Assembly (NCBI GenBank): GCA_035041965.1
Contig: JAPYMA010001530.1
Span: 1 to 64,000 of the forward strand
From: Anisakis pegreffii
Taxonomy: Eukaryota; Nematoda; Chromadorea; Rhabditida; Anisakidae
Length of the DNA stretch: 64,000 nucleotides
Direction: 5' to 3'
The notes under the pieces were generated by a model, which was not told where the DNA came from, did not search any database, and saw only the letters and a list, made by a program, of their open reading frames with translations. Within the stretch, counting starts at the first letter, position 1; the number at the start of each line of letters is the position of its first letter. Positions 1 to 14,368 of this stretch are shown one piece after another. The position numbers and the translations under genes are program-made.

Positions 1-1527
1 CAATTAAGAATGAATAAGATCGAAACGAATCACTCAATAAATAATCAGTATTATGTATAATACTTGTATTTATATACATCGAAATCGATCAACACACAAA
101 CAAATCAAATCCTTAATCGAACATGATCAATTCAATTCATCAAATACATGAACAAGATTCTTCAACAGAGGACAACAAATTTCAAAATGAACGCAACAAG
201 GTGCACAATGAACTCGAATAAAGACTGTATGTCAAACGACGCAAATATTATATTTTTGGCAAACCCACAGCGATAACAATGATCAATATTCAAATCAACA
301 GGCTCATTTATATCACAAAATTAGTTACGATACGATTTCTCTTTTATTGATGAGTTAATAAATGCATTCATTACATTGTACATTTGAACGTAAATGCGAA
401 TTTGATGATAAGTGGCGAAATTACTATTAGTTTGGTGAGATTCACAACAACTGGCCAGACCTACGCAACAGAATTATTGGCATCAAAACAAGAAAATAAT
501 TTAGACTTGTGCGAAAACCTTTCAAAATAAATTACATCAGAAAAAAGTTATATGAAAGCGAGTTTTGGATGGTATTTGGCAAAAAAATAACCCTTTATAT
601 GAGTTCAGTGGACAGAAACTGTGGCGAGGATACTGAATGAAATCTGTGTTTCATTCTCATACTTTTCCGACTTCTTCTAGTAAAGAAACCTCAAACTTTA
701 AGGTGAACGTAACCAATTTTGTTGAATCGTTCTGCCAAAATCGCATCACAAACAAAAACGAAGAAGCAAAACAACGAAAAAAGTTGATGAACAACGGGAT
801 GGACCGAACGGAACATTTACGCAAACTAAACCACACTCACCACAATTCTTCCACCTCGAAAGAATACCGATAAAAACAACGGTTTCAAAATTGTCCCGAA
901 AACATATGTATATATACAAAACGAAGTGGATCATGAAAAAATATATGGCAATCAATAAAACACTGGTTTGGAATGAGGAACAGATCATATGCGACTAGGA
1001 AATAAAACCGATTAATGATGAGAGACACGGCTCAGAAAGAATGATTAGTATTTGAGAGAAAATGAAGGAAAGAATTGAAAAAGTGATGGCAATTCAGTAT
1101 CGAGAACTGGAGATCAATCAGTGAGATTGAGTGAAGTTTGTTCGCTTCTCAAAATCTAAAATAAAAACACACAAAAGCGCATTTCATGGATCCCATCCGA
1201 ATAAGGTATCCATGCAAACAGCAGCATACGCATCTGAAACAAAAACTTTATGAGCACACCGATTATTTCGCTCGAAACAAGAAAATAAATCAGCAAAATG
1301 CCGTAAAGCTAACATAAAAGAACCGATGAAAAATTTCCTCTAATTTGTAAAATATTCCGCACGAATATTCTCCCAATTATAATTTTCCACAAATTTTATC
1401 GTTCATGATCCAAAAGAGTAATTACTGTTACATTAAGAATGAAACTCATCGAGTGATCAAATGTAAACGATAAATGACTGACGACCTTTAAATATGGGCA
1501 ATCGAATGAGATCAATAAAGTTAGTGG
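1..1527. other. Region 3' of the CUX gene; no gene recognised
   Basis: This AT-rich DNA lies downstream of the CUX stop codon at 1528-1530. The only open frames are short (78-80 aa), lack splice context and resemble no protein I know. Part of it should be the CUX 3' UTR. No minus-strand AATAAA lies close to the stop; the nearest I saw (TTTATT on the plus strand) is around 342-347, which is too far to call with confidence. Confidence 0.5.
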
Positions 1528-4500
1528 TTATGCATTTTTAGCGGCAGCGATCATTTGCATTCTTGCGATGGCTTTATCCAATTGACTATCACCCCGAGTT
1601 GGGGCATTCGAAGTACCATTAATTTTAGTTGCAGCCTTGCAAGTTCGATCGTTATTTGCATTCACCATTGTTGGTGACCAGTGATTCACAGGTAATGGCT
1701 TTGAAACCATTTCCAATAATTCAGTCAGCTCCTGCAACAATTATTTTCTATCACAGAGTCAATTTCGGATAGAACTGTTACATTGCATTTGTGCAACGAG
1801 TGCAATATGAATGTAATCATTTGTGCAGAGTGCAATATAAATGTAATCATTTAAAAATTTCGGTGACATATTTAACAGTTGCTGCATTGCATATCTGTAT
1901 TAATCCCAAAGCATATAATATTGGTGCTCGTCAACGAGTTTCCCTTGCTGCTCCACAGGTGCTCATCAATCGGGTTGCCTAGTGCAGACAATCATATGAT
2001 AAGATCACCCCAAACTCAACTACTACTTTTACCATAATATCTAATTCACACTACCTGTTGCCATCGATCACTACTCTTGGTCGATGTACGCTTTTGCTGC
2101 TTGACTTCACCATTATGAGTTTTACCCTCTTTAAGACTTGCCTGAAACTCGCTACTAGGAAAAATTTTGATTAGAAAACCGAAATGAAACGACTGTAAAA
2201 GTTCGAACACAACAATGTGAAAATAGCAGTCGTAAATAAATATTTATACAATTTCGAATACCCAGAAACAAGAGTTTCAAAAGTTAGAAATAAACAAACG
2301 AACGTACCTTCTGCCGAGTTCGATAGTTATGAAACCAGTTGCTGACCGTTCTTTGAGTGAGTGAAAGCTTTTCAGAGAGCTGTTCAACGGTCTTCTGTGA
2401 TGGATGTTGTTCATGCTCGAATACAAATTTCAATGCTTCCTTCTGTTGTTCCGTTATGACGGTGCGCTGAAATCAATATTGATCAGAGGAACGTCGTCGA
2501 ACGACACATTTCACCAGCATCACAAAACGACTGCGATACAGCTATTGAACGAGTATTTGCTCGACGGCACTCATTTGAATGAAATTATCACTAATTAAAC
2601 CAATCACTGATACGAGCCAATAAAGCAAATAACGAACCTGCGCTTTCTTAGGCGGTACTCCGTCAGTATTTTGTGTACTCAAAAGAGAACGTCTTTTATG
2701 CGATGAAGATTTATGCGTCGCTGATGCTGACGCTTCAGGGGATGACTTGACGGATACTGTTGACAGAACAGACTGAACCACATCGGATACGCTAGTTGCC
2801 TTTTGTACATCATTAAATTTACCGAGTTCGAGCTCTTCAAGCCACGAACTCGTCCTTAACAACGAATCGCTCTGTTCCGATGTGAGCGAGTCCCAGAGCT
2901 TTCTCTTTGTCACGCTATCGTGATGTGCACCTCGAATTTTCTTTGACTTCACCGATTTTGAGCTGCAACCATCCACACCCTGCAAAAGAATCAACACTTC
3001 AATGAGATGCAAAAGAACAACAATTAAATGCACACGTTTGAGTATTACGCCGTAAAGCACAACTCATCATATCCGCTCTTTTAAGAGCGCCCAAAATTCT
3101 CCTAATGAATGACATCGAATTCGTTAAATGTTCGAATCTTCAACTCAAATAAATAAGATATCAACGAAGGCGACAACGATAACGTACTTTTACCGTCAGC
3201 TCTCTTGTATCGCTAACTAAATCATTTCTACTCTTTTCCTCTTTGAATTCATCGACAGCATCCTGCAAGAATAAATTTTTGAAATGCAGAATATCATAAT
3301 CATACACTGTGCATAATCAAACCCATTCACTGCCCAGACACTTCGACTCACGTTGAATTATAGCTTCAAGTGCTCTCAAAAGGAACGAGAATTATCCGAG
3401 CAAAACTCCATCTCACTTTAAACGTTGCACATTAAACAGCACGACAAACCCCTTTATGAACGCAACAAAATGTGGATGAATCGGAGAAGAAGTATCAAAA
3501 TTTTTGACAATGTGACACGTACAAATAGTTTTCGAGCAACAAAAAAAGATGAAATGCATGACAGGAATGACAGCTGTGCTTGAATTGTTCTTATTCTGCA
3601 TATGTCTTCGTAGTTGGTGTATACTGATCACCGAACAGACAAATCTCAAGCTACCATAACAAAACTTTCGATATGTGTTCATTAAAAGAATCGAATATAT
3701 AATACTTACTTCATCAAATTCCTCCTCGAAAGCACAGTGTTTCATGCGAAGCAATCCTTCAACTGCGGCTTGTTTCGTGGATTCAGATTCGTTCTCACCA
3801 TTTCTTGACACCGAACGGGAACGTGACGCAGCTTGTGATAAACTTTCGATGGCGTCTAAACATATTCGAATAGTTCAAAAAAGACTCAAAATTCAAAATC
3901 AATAGCAAATGTGAGCAGTGGTCACGCTTCTCAATGAGTTTTAACTAAAAGCTAATGCTCAAATTTCAAAAAACAAAACTTCCAAGTGAATACTGTAAGA
4001 TGAACTATGAAAAGCGGAATAGAAATAAAACTTTCAATGAAACCTAAACGCTGCATTGAAAGATGGATTACGTACCGTTAATGTCCTGCTGGAATACACT
4101 CAGTTTATCAGTGGCAACAACACTGAACGTCGCAGCTTCATTAAGAAATAATCTCATTCGGATGAACGGTTCACGTCCCTTCTGTGTAAGCATCGCCCAC
4201 GGCTTAGGGCGTGCCAACAGATCAGAAACCGATCCTTGTGATAAACCCAGAACATGCTCACCGAATTGACGTTGTGAGATCGAATTCGCACATAAATACT
4301 CTTTTATCTGTAAAATGTTACGATACTTCAGAACTGAACATCATCAATCCGCTTCAAAAGAGTTCGAAGAAGCAATAAGTGAGTAAACACCGAACCTGTC
4401 TCACAAGTTCCTCAGTATCCAATACACCATATCGTTCAAGCTGTTCCTGTGTTATTGGCGACATACCAGCTTTACATTTAATAGCAAACAACGAATTTGA

Positions 4501-7500
4501 TGTGATAGCGTTGGGCTGTGATAGAGTGGTATTGTTAGTGTCGTGGTTGTTGTTCGATTGGGAGAATGTGGATGACGAGGAGGATATCGATGGATTGTTT
4601 AATGCGGCACATGCCAGTGTTGACAGCGATGATGGCACTTGGGTCAACTCGGTCATCTCTTCCAACTTAAACTTCAATTTTCAGTGATTACCATCCAGAA
4701 CTTTTTGAATGCTATGATGATTTTTCGGACTAAGCAGATTGCTCAACAAAATCTTGACATCAGTCCTGAGAAGTTGCTGATTTGTATTCAAAAGCGTAAC
4801 TTCTCATTGCATGTTACGAATATGAAATCCATCAATATTACTTTATTGACAATTATCGATGCATTATATTGAATTCGCTGAATGTGCCTTATCTAGGGTA
4901 ATAAGTCTATCGCTAAATCATTTATCCGAAGGCCAGAATTGATGAAACTATGAAATTTCAAATGATATTCGAACGAACCTTTTTCAGACTGTTACCGAAT
5001 AGTTTCTTTTCATCCTTTGACTTCGTACTACCATTAGGCGTACTGCTACACGTAGGTCTTGACGCAATTGCCTGCTCCAAATGTGCTTCCTGCAAATAAC
5101 TGTCAAATAAACATTTTTTCCTTACAATTCCTTCAATCGTTGAAGAAGCAATGAGACAGAAGTTCAAAACCATTGAGAATTTACACAGATCAAACAATGA
5201 CGATAATTAGGTGAGATGAAAACAATGAAAGTGTTGCAGCGATGATTTACACTACAGTGCGTCAGGTATATAGAGAGGGATTATGAGAACGCATTGTACA
5301 TATATCGCATTAACAAGAAAGGAATCATGTATTATCGAAAATAAAACAAAGTGTCATGAAAAGATGCATAATTAATCAAATGAATTACTTGTTCTCTCAA
5401 TTTAGCAAGTTCATTTTGGAATATCGTGATGATTTTTTCTTTTGGAATGTCATCGTGCCTCCAACGACTACTTGTACGTGAACTGTTAGCAGCAACGTTG
5501 TTATTGTTATCAATAGTATTACTCTTAGTCGGTGACGGTGTATTCGATTCACAATTGGCGCTATCTGCGCTGCTGCGTCCTTTCAAATTCGTTAGCGGAA
5601 CCTGAAACAGCATAGAATAACCACAAAAAACATGAAAGTCAATTCAGAACGAGACATAGTCATAACTTCAAACAGAACAAGTATTTTTGAAAAAATATAG
5701 TACACAGGATTGCCTGAAAACAATAAGACAACATGATGAACATCATCGACTGAGGCATTAAATACCTCGTCATTGATTCTGGTGACGACTTTCTTATTAG
5801 AATTCTCAGTAGGAGAACAATTCGACGTTGTTTCAGTATGATATCGTGATAAAGGTGCCATTGGTGTACTCGTTTCCCAAAGAGATTCGGCTGAGGGTGT
5901 TTCAATTTTAATTCCACCTAAAACTGAACGATACAATCACAACGAGAATTCAGTGATTATGACATTCACAATTCGACATTCAGCGATATTACTCAGTGAA
6001 ATCACACTAACATTCAAGTTTCATCATATAATCACTGGAAATGTAACCAACCAGCCGGTTGAATTCGTCTTGGAGAGAGTGAGCAGAGTAATTCAATGGC
6101 TTTATCGTCAGAAATCCACCCATAAATGCGTCGGAATGCCTCACGACCTTTGTCAGTCAGCTTATTCCAATGACGCGGTTTTGATAATAACTCACTCAGA
6201 GAACCTTGCGACTAAAAATTTCATCATCTTATCAAAGAAGTTTTCGCATACGCAAAAATTCAAAAACGACATCATTTAACAGATTTATGTCAACTTCCAT
6301 TAATCGTGTAAAACACTGATTATGTGAAATACTTCATCATGTAAAATACTGATTGATAAGCTTCATTTGTAAATACTGATAAGATGAATTAATCATGTGA
6401 AATACTTCATCATCACTTCCAAATACTTCATCATCACTTACTGATTCAAGTCAAAAATTAACTTCAAATGCGGCATTAAGTCACAAAAAATGCCGACAAT
6501 TATGTGAACAATTGCAACAATAAAAGAATGAGATATTAATCACAAAGGGTGAATAAATCGCTAAAGATCACGCAGTGAACTGCAATCAATAAAAACAATA
6601 AACCAAAAACAAAATACCTTGACTACCTGATTCATTACGTATTTAGCGAACAATCGCTGTCCGATATTATATGCTACCATAAGTCTTTTGCATTGCCTCG
6701 CTATTTCGGCCGTGTTCAACGGGCGATTACCCAATCTTCGAACATTCTGTGCAACAAGTGCCTGAAATCGGTTCCATCGAAGTAATTCCGATCAATCGTA
6801 AACGCAATACTGCCACTCTTTTCATTTAAACAAAATCTCATTTTGTAAATATTCGAAACTGCAGCCCTGTAGGTGAAGTTTTCTTCGCCAAAAAGCTATA
6901 ATTCAACGAAATTGTGAAGTCTCTGCGATGGCCAACCAGCTGATCGTACCTGTAATTCAGTGATAATTTTCGCTTCACCAGGTATACGCGTCGACTCTTG
7001 AGCGTTGAACGAGTTACGATTGAAATCGTCCTCTGTAGACGAGGTACCACTCTCGGGAGTGTGTGTCGTAGTTGAGGATGAGCTTGCGGTGCACTGCAAA
7101 TCATCGATGCTACTTAAATTCAGATCTGATTCCAAACGTAATCTGAGAACAACATCTGCCACTGCGCTAACATATTCTCGCCATCTTACCATTAATAAAC
7201 TCAGCAAATTGGCAGCACAACGTTGCGCCGCATCATTGCCATTCACGTCATCGCTTTGTGTACTTTGCGTGCTATCTTTCGGATTGCTGTCCACCTACAA
7301 TGCAACACTCTCTTGTCTGTTTTTTTTTTTCATTTCGTGAAATTCACTATTTAAAAAATTGGAACGAACCGTGAAATATGAGCCAAAATAACGAATACAT
7401 CAAATTTGTACCCAGTATAAAGGAACGTAATAAACCGAAGCAAACGAACCTGCTCTTCACGAGTCCAAATATTCGTTGAATCGACTGAACCGGTGAACTG

Positions 7501-10500
7501 TGAAGAGGCAACAATCAATCCCAACGTGTCCACCACAGATTGTAACGTGTCACAGTTGAACAGTGATGTTGCACTTGATTCAGTGCTACTACTATTCTTT
7601 ACTGGTATTGATGATGAAGTTTCTACCTCTAAAACCAACCCCAACTGTGACGATTGATCATTGACAACAATGAGAAAGTGGTGCAATTCAATTGGTACAC
7701 GTCAAAATTTAATTGAACTGTCCATGTCTCGAATGAAATCCAGTGAAAATGATGGTAACCCTTCAAATGATTTGCCCTTCAATTTGGAGTCTTTGGCATC
7801 AGCTTCAGTTTATGGCATAACGTTCAGTCCCAGTTATATGTGATTCTTGAATGACGAAAAACTCAAATTATCATTGGCCAATTTCAGCACAGAGCACCTC
7901 TTTCTTGACTATTACATAACAAACATTTGTTCATTTCATAGCCGAATACAACTCGCTAAACGAGAAGTGGAGCAGTGAACGCAATGAAAATGATCGCCAT
8001 ATGCAAATCACATAACATAACGAAACATTCAAAATGAAATACAATTACATCATGCATGCACATATACACTCACCAATAAGCACAAAAACAAAAACAAACA
8101 ACGTAATGAATAACACCACAAGCGATATGAACACAAAATAAAATGAATATATACCACACACAACAAATACACAATTAAACTGGTAAAGTTGGTGCGCCAT
8201 ATTCGGAAATGGAAAGGAATGAATAATCACGTTACGCGATTAGTTGTTTATTGTTATTTGTTCATATTCACCTTGTTTTATATGTCGATTAAATGATCAA
8301 TAAATTCGATGAGGACTAATCGAGGGCTTTTATTAACCAAATGGTCAAAATTAACGCAAAAATGACTCACGTCACACAGGACGGCAGTCCGAACAGATGG
8401 TTGTGTGTCTTTTTCTAGTAAAACACTCCCGATCATGAATTATATAAATATAGCAGATTAAGTGTTTCAGTTGCCGTTAGCAATCTATCAATCATTTTTT
8501 TTACACCGATTCGCATCTTCGGCCATGTTTCAATTCAACAGAAACTGATCACGAGTTCATTCAAGACACTATCGAAAATTACTCAACACTTCAAAAAGAT
8601 GTGCTGCTTTCATCACCACACCAAGAAAATAAATCGTTTGCATGCTAATTGAAAATATGTACTTTTAAGTACCCATTAATATAATCCTTATAAAATATCA
8701 TGCACTTTACAACTAAACTGAACTTTCTAAACACTTTCTCATTAAGCATTCAATGGGAAACAAAATTGGAACGATGCACTTAATTTGTGATATCATTCGA
8801 TTGATTCCATCACTCAGAATCAATTCACTTCTTCGGTACTCACCTGATTGTGCTTAAGACGCATGACCGATTTCATTTGATAGTTGAAAAATATTTCTCG
8901 CTCACTAATCACATTCATCAAGATGAATATCACGAAACTATGTGATATCTCATGATGAACAGTGAAGTCTTTCGGATGAATCACTCAATATTTCTTCACT
9001 CCAATAGTAAATACGAAACGCGACCAAGCAAAAACGCAACAATAACCAACCTTGAAGTTGTTGATTCTTCATTCTAAGACTGGCATTATCATTCTGCAGT
9101 CTTCGATTCTTATCGACCAATAACTCCTCTAACGCTTTCACACGTCCTCCGAGCTGTATTTCTGCAGTGGCCGTCGCAGATGAGGTCAGCCCTTCGCTGT
9201 TGTCCACAGCCATCGCATGCCCACTCCAACCCGCATCATCACCAAATTCAACACTCTTCAGAATCCTTCAACAAACATTTTTGCAACTGCAATCGAAACA
9301 AATTGCACATTCTCGAAATGAGAATAAGCCGCATTTTTATTGTTTGCTTGAAAATATCTAAAAACTAATTCTTTAAAATGCTGATGACAAAGACGATGAC
9401 GACCGAGCAACAATAGAAAAACGGACTGCATTTGAACCGAAAGCATTTATCTGCTTGCTTGTTTTTTCTTTCAATGTTTTTCTTTAATTTTCTCTCAAAA
9501 TTAACTGTATATCAATAACTCATAGCCAAGGCTTGCCACTGGTTCCAGTTGAAGTACAAGAACGATGACGATGAAATCTAGTTTTAACATTATCAAGTGA
9601 ATAAACATGATAAATCAGCCACGAATTACCAACGAATTGTAAAAGAATCAAAGGTAAAGAAAACAAACTTGAGTTCCTTCTTGATCGTCTCATAATCAGA
9701 TTGTGCTCGCAACTGTGTTTCGACTTTATCCAACATTTCAGCGTGACGTTCCAGTTCTTGTGTTAATTCATCAACACGCAAACGCGATTCATTTGTCACT
9801 TCTGAGAGTTTTGCCGATAGATTCTTATTCTCTTCGAGCAATTTATGTATCTGCAATGAGAAATATTCATATTCACATCTCCACTAAAAGTATCACTTGA
9901 AGAACGAACGTGAACTGCGTTTCAAACAAACCCTTAACCTCATACTAAATAAACAGCATTAATATGAATACCAGATAAATAGAGCCAATTACCTGATTAT
10001 CCTTGGACCGAATCACTGCCGTATCACTTGTAGTATTTTCTGATGTAACAGCTGATCCTTCAGTGAGTCGAACAATTTCATCACGTAATCGTGCCACTTC
10101 TTGTTCTGCTTCTCTCTACAAATCATGAGAGAATTTACTAGAAAGTACCTTTCTCGAATGATATTTCAGGCCTGATCATGGCAATACAAAATTATCAGCA
10201 ATTGCTCTCATTTCGGCGAAAAATTCTTTTTGTTTGATTTAAATCGAAAATTATTTTCATCTTCTGACAGATAAATAACATAAAATCTCTTCAAATGCAT
10301 TTAAAAACTATTATCAACAATAAATAGTTCATGATTGTTTTTTAATCAACGTGTATAGCGAATAAGTACAGAAAAGAAGAATTCTTATAAATTGATATGA
10401 TCAAACGAAGAAGAACACACAGCTCGTTGAAGTGCTTTCTCGAGATCACTCGAAACTATTTGAAATTGTTCGTCCTCGGCAGTTTCCTTTTGCTCCAGTT

Positions 10501-13500
10501 TCATTTTGAATTCATCCATCGTTCGATTTGCCTCACGATTTTTCACCTACGAATGGCAGTCAAAACAAATCGGCATTCAACTGTTAATATATTGGATGAC
10601 TTCAACTTGGGTAGACGACTCAAATGAGTTTGAAATTAGTCTCAGTAAGCGACATGTTGTTAGAAGAATTTATCATCGATAGACAAACGATAGCATTTCA
10701 ATTTGTGATTTTCTACGGATAGGAGACATGATGGTGTAGTCTAATTTAGAAATTTCTTCACTTTCATAGAATTCGAGAGAAGATTCGTCGGACTATGAGA
10801 AAATAGAAAAATTATCAAATTTCAGCCGATTATTCAAGCATACGAAGAATCATTTTTTGCTCTTTAACTCTATTAATTGTAAGTATTTTACCGTATGATT
10901 GTAAAAATTTTTTGAGTAGAGGATGAGAGCCAAGATTATAAGTGACAATACCTCTAAATCAGCGATCGCAGTTGTCAGCTTTTTATTTTCAGTGATTAAC
11001 TCGTCCTGCTTCGCGCTCATCTCCTCTTTATAAACATCGAACTCGGCCCTCAATTGCTTTTCCGTATCACTCAGTGCAACCTTAACAATATTCTCACTGT
11101 TAAGTCTGCTTCATGTACACTCAAATGTGATAAAGATGAAGTGTTAGTCTTAACAGTGATGACATTCGAACAAACTTTCAGTTCGTTTTTATTCGAACCA
11201 AGTTCTGAATCGATTTTTCAACATTTCGAAATTCCGATCGAATTTCAAAACTCTTCGGTCTTTAAAATACGAATCTCGGAATTCCCACCGAAATTCGTCG
11301 GATTTTTCCAATCGAACTTCGGTCATCGGTCATCGGTCAGTTACTATCACTAACGATAAACGTAAAATGCCACTTCATACATCGAATGCAACTGCGACTT
11401 TAAAAACCTACACAGAACAAAACAATCTCTGCACCAATGAATAAGCACCGTTCATTCACTAACAGTTAATCGTGCTTATCTAAGCTATCGTTTTTGTTTT
11501 CGATAACATTCCTCATAAATCGAATTGAATGCTCTTCTCACATAATTATTTCAACGAATGCACTACTCAGAATCAGAACACTATTTATAGGTTTAACAAA
11601 GACATTTAGGCAGTCATTTTGATTGCATTAAAACTGATCTCAGTCATACAATAATTTTGAAAAATACCAACTTATCAGTCAAACAACAGACGAAAAATAT
11701 ACTCATTTGGATTGCGTCAGCCTCGAAATGTACTTTTGCTTGATGCTGAGCAAAACGCAACTCGAAGTATGGATGAACTACTCCTGTGGTCACCAAAATC
11801 ATCAAGTTATTTCAGGTGAAGAAGTGCTTAACGCTCCAAGCATGCAAGTTTGCTCCAACCAAAAGAATTTCCTCATAATTCAGAGTTGTCTCTAGATTCA
11901 GAAAAATGCACAAACATTCGCACACAACATTCCTCAAGGCCAATAAAACACCATAAAGGTTAGGAAGAATGACAATCGTATTTGCTACGATACCGTCTAA
12001 GATTAAGCCCGAAATGAAGCTTGCAGCGACCCGAAGGCGCAGCGAAGAGAAGAAATTCTGATTCTAGCTACTTCCTAACAGCTGTCATTAAATCGGTACA
12101 TCACAGTCAGTTTTATTTTTATCAGTTTTCGTTCCTTCTTTATTTTTTGCCATTTTCATCATTCAGTGGAACCACTTGGAACCTTTGCACATAAATCACG
12201 TGATTTGTTGCAATGCTCGCGATATCAAAAAGTGACAGATCATCATCCGTTCACACCATTGATATCCTTCGAACCAGACTCATCACAACGTGATCGCAAA
12301 ACAATTTGCAATGATCGAACATGTTATGCATAAATCAATCGTTCGTCAACTGAACTACAAATAAGTGCTCAGAATATCTTTCAGTGATTTATACAGTGAA
12401 AACGATGGTGATAATGAATTAGCAAATGTGACGGATATAAAGTAGTTTAAGAGAAGAAGGGAATGATACCGCAAAATGATTAATGATGACAAGCAAAAGA
12501 AACACGCATCGGAAATCGATGCACACACAGATGCATATCCATAAGCCATCAATACGTCTATTCACTCATCAGACAAATCACCAAATCTAATATATTGTAT
12601 TATATAATCAACAATTGCAGCACATGTTCTAATAATAAAACCTTTAGTAGACTATTATGTAACGAATAATGATTAACGCAACTGCGACAGAGATGAGATC
12701 AACTTGAGAGTGCGATCTGAGCTGTTGCCGAGAATAGAACAATAGAGAATGAAATGAGGAGTGGAGTGCACAGAGCGACTGAATCGAATCGACGGATGGA
12801 ATAATCGAATGAATCGAACGCAATAATCGAACGATAGCGATGGGAAGCGTTTATGCTCATTTGAGCTAAGCAGCTAACAACAACTCTTCAGTGCCAGGCT
12901 CTTTGCTGGCCGTAGTCTTGTCTTGTCTCTGCGCTGTCCTCTGTCCTTGCGATAGCTATCGCACATAACCTACACAACCACAACCCATCACCAATAACGT
13001 CGATTCGAAAATCAATACATTCATAAACCCCTTCAGCCATATACAGAACAGGACAGACATCTATATATCTATCTGCATGAATATCTAACTGCTTCTATCA
13101 GCTTCAAGCATACCACCATCACCTCAATCAAACATTATTATCGTCGTTTGAACACTTCCCTCTTCTAATACAATTAATCACAGACATTCGCTGTTGCAAT
13201 AATGCACATCTAATTGATCTCTGCACACAAGTCATTTCATCACTCCTTATCGTTAGTTTCTTTGAACCGTTGTGTGCATATTCAAATAAATCTGCCTGTG
13301 GCAAGAATGCAATGCAATCCATCAACACTTAAATGCGCATACCAAATTGAACCGACTGATCCGATTCAACTTGCGTCGAACGGATAATGGAAGCACTGCT
13401 CAGAGGACCAGTCCATACATCAATCAACTAGAGATAACAGATGTAAACCACTGAAGATAAAATACTGACTCAAGGCGTACCTGTACATTCCTGTCAGCTT

Positions 13501-14291
13501 CCGACTCAAGTTCTTTCACTCGCTCACGTAATTTGCGAACAGTTAACTCTGAAAATGAAACAATAATCAAACGAGGAATTTCACTGAGAAATATTTACCG
13601 ATAATCAAAGTAGAATGAGTCGAATAACGATTGATCACAGCAACAGAGGCATTTTTTGAAGTATTTCAGTTGCGATAAGACTGATATTCGTTGACGCAAA
13701 TGCTAACAGCGATGGCATAATTAACACTCGAAAATGAGTACCTTGATTCTTTAAATCAGCATATTCAGCATTTAAATCCGCGACTTGACTCTTCAGAAGT
13801 GCAATCTCTTTTTCATAAGATTGTAATCGTTTCGATTTCTCCAAGAGCCCGCCAAACTGCTCCAAATACGGTGTTGGATCTGTGAATGTTCACGATTCAG
13901 TCATGAGAATAAATAATCAACATTTCAGAGAAGTCAACCTATGAATATTTACAGTCATAGTAAGCATTACGATCGCTCCAGTATGAACACGTACACATAA
14001 GTAAGATATTACTTGTGAATCATGTTATACATATCATGAACGCGCTTGCTCAACGGATTATACCATGAGTGTAATCGCCCAACGGGAACATCGCAATACT
14101 AACAAGTTTCTTCAAAAACCCTGAATAAGTGATGAAGCAAGAAACAAAATCATGTTATCACTGCTGCATGCTACCAACGCTGTTTCAGGTTCATATCATT
14201 CATCTCACATGTGTTTAGTATTTACGTCTGCCTGATCCAATACTGTCGTATTCACGTGAACACTTATTGTACTTGTTGCTCATACAATCTT

Positions 14292-14368
<77 letters not shown>

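Noticed and set aside
7660..7850. Minus-strand frame upstream of CUX exon 11 as extra coding sequence
   Set aside because: An in-frame TGA interrupts it, and the TTTTAG acceptor at 7629 joins exon 10 to exon 11 in correct phase without it.
8045..8230. Hydrophobic minus-strand frame as the CASP transmembrane exon
   Set aside because: The Phe/Val/Leu content follows from T-rich intron sequence, and the residues around it do not match the CASP C-terminus. No matching splice phase was found.
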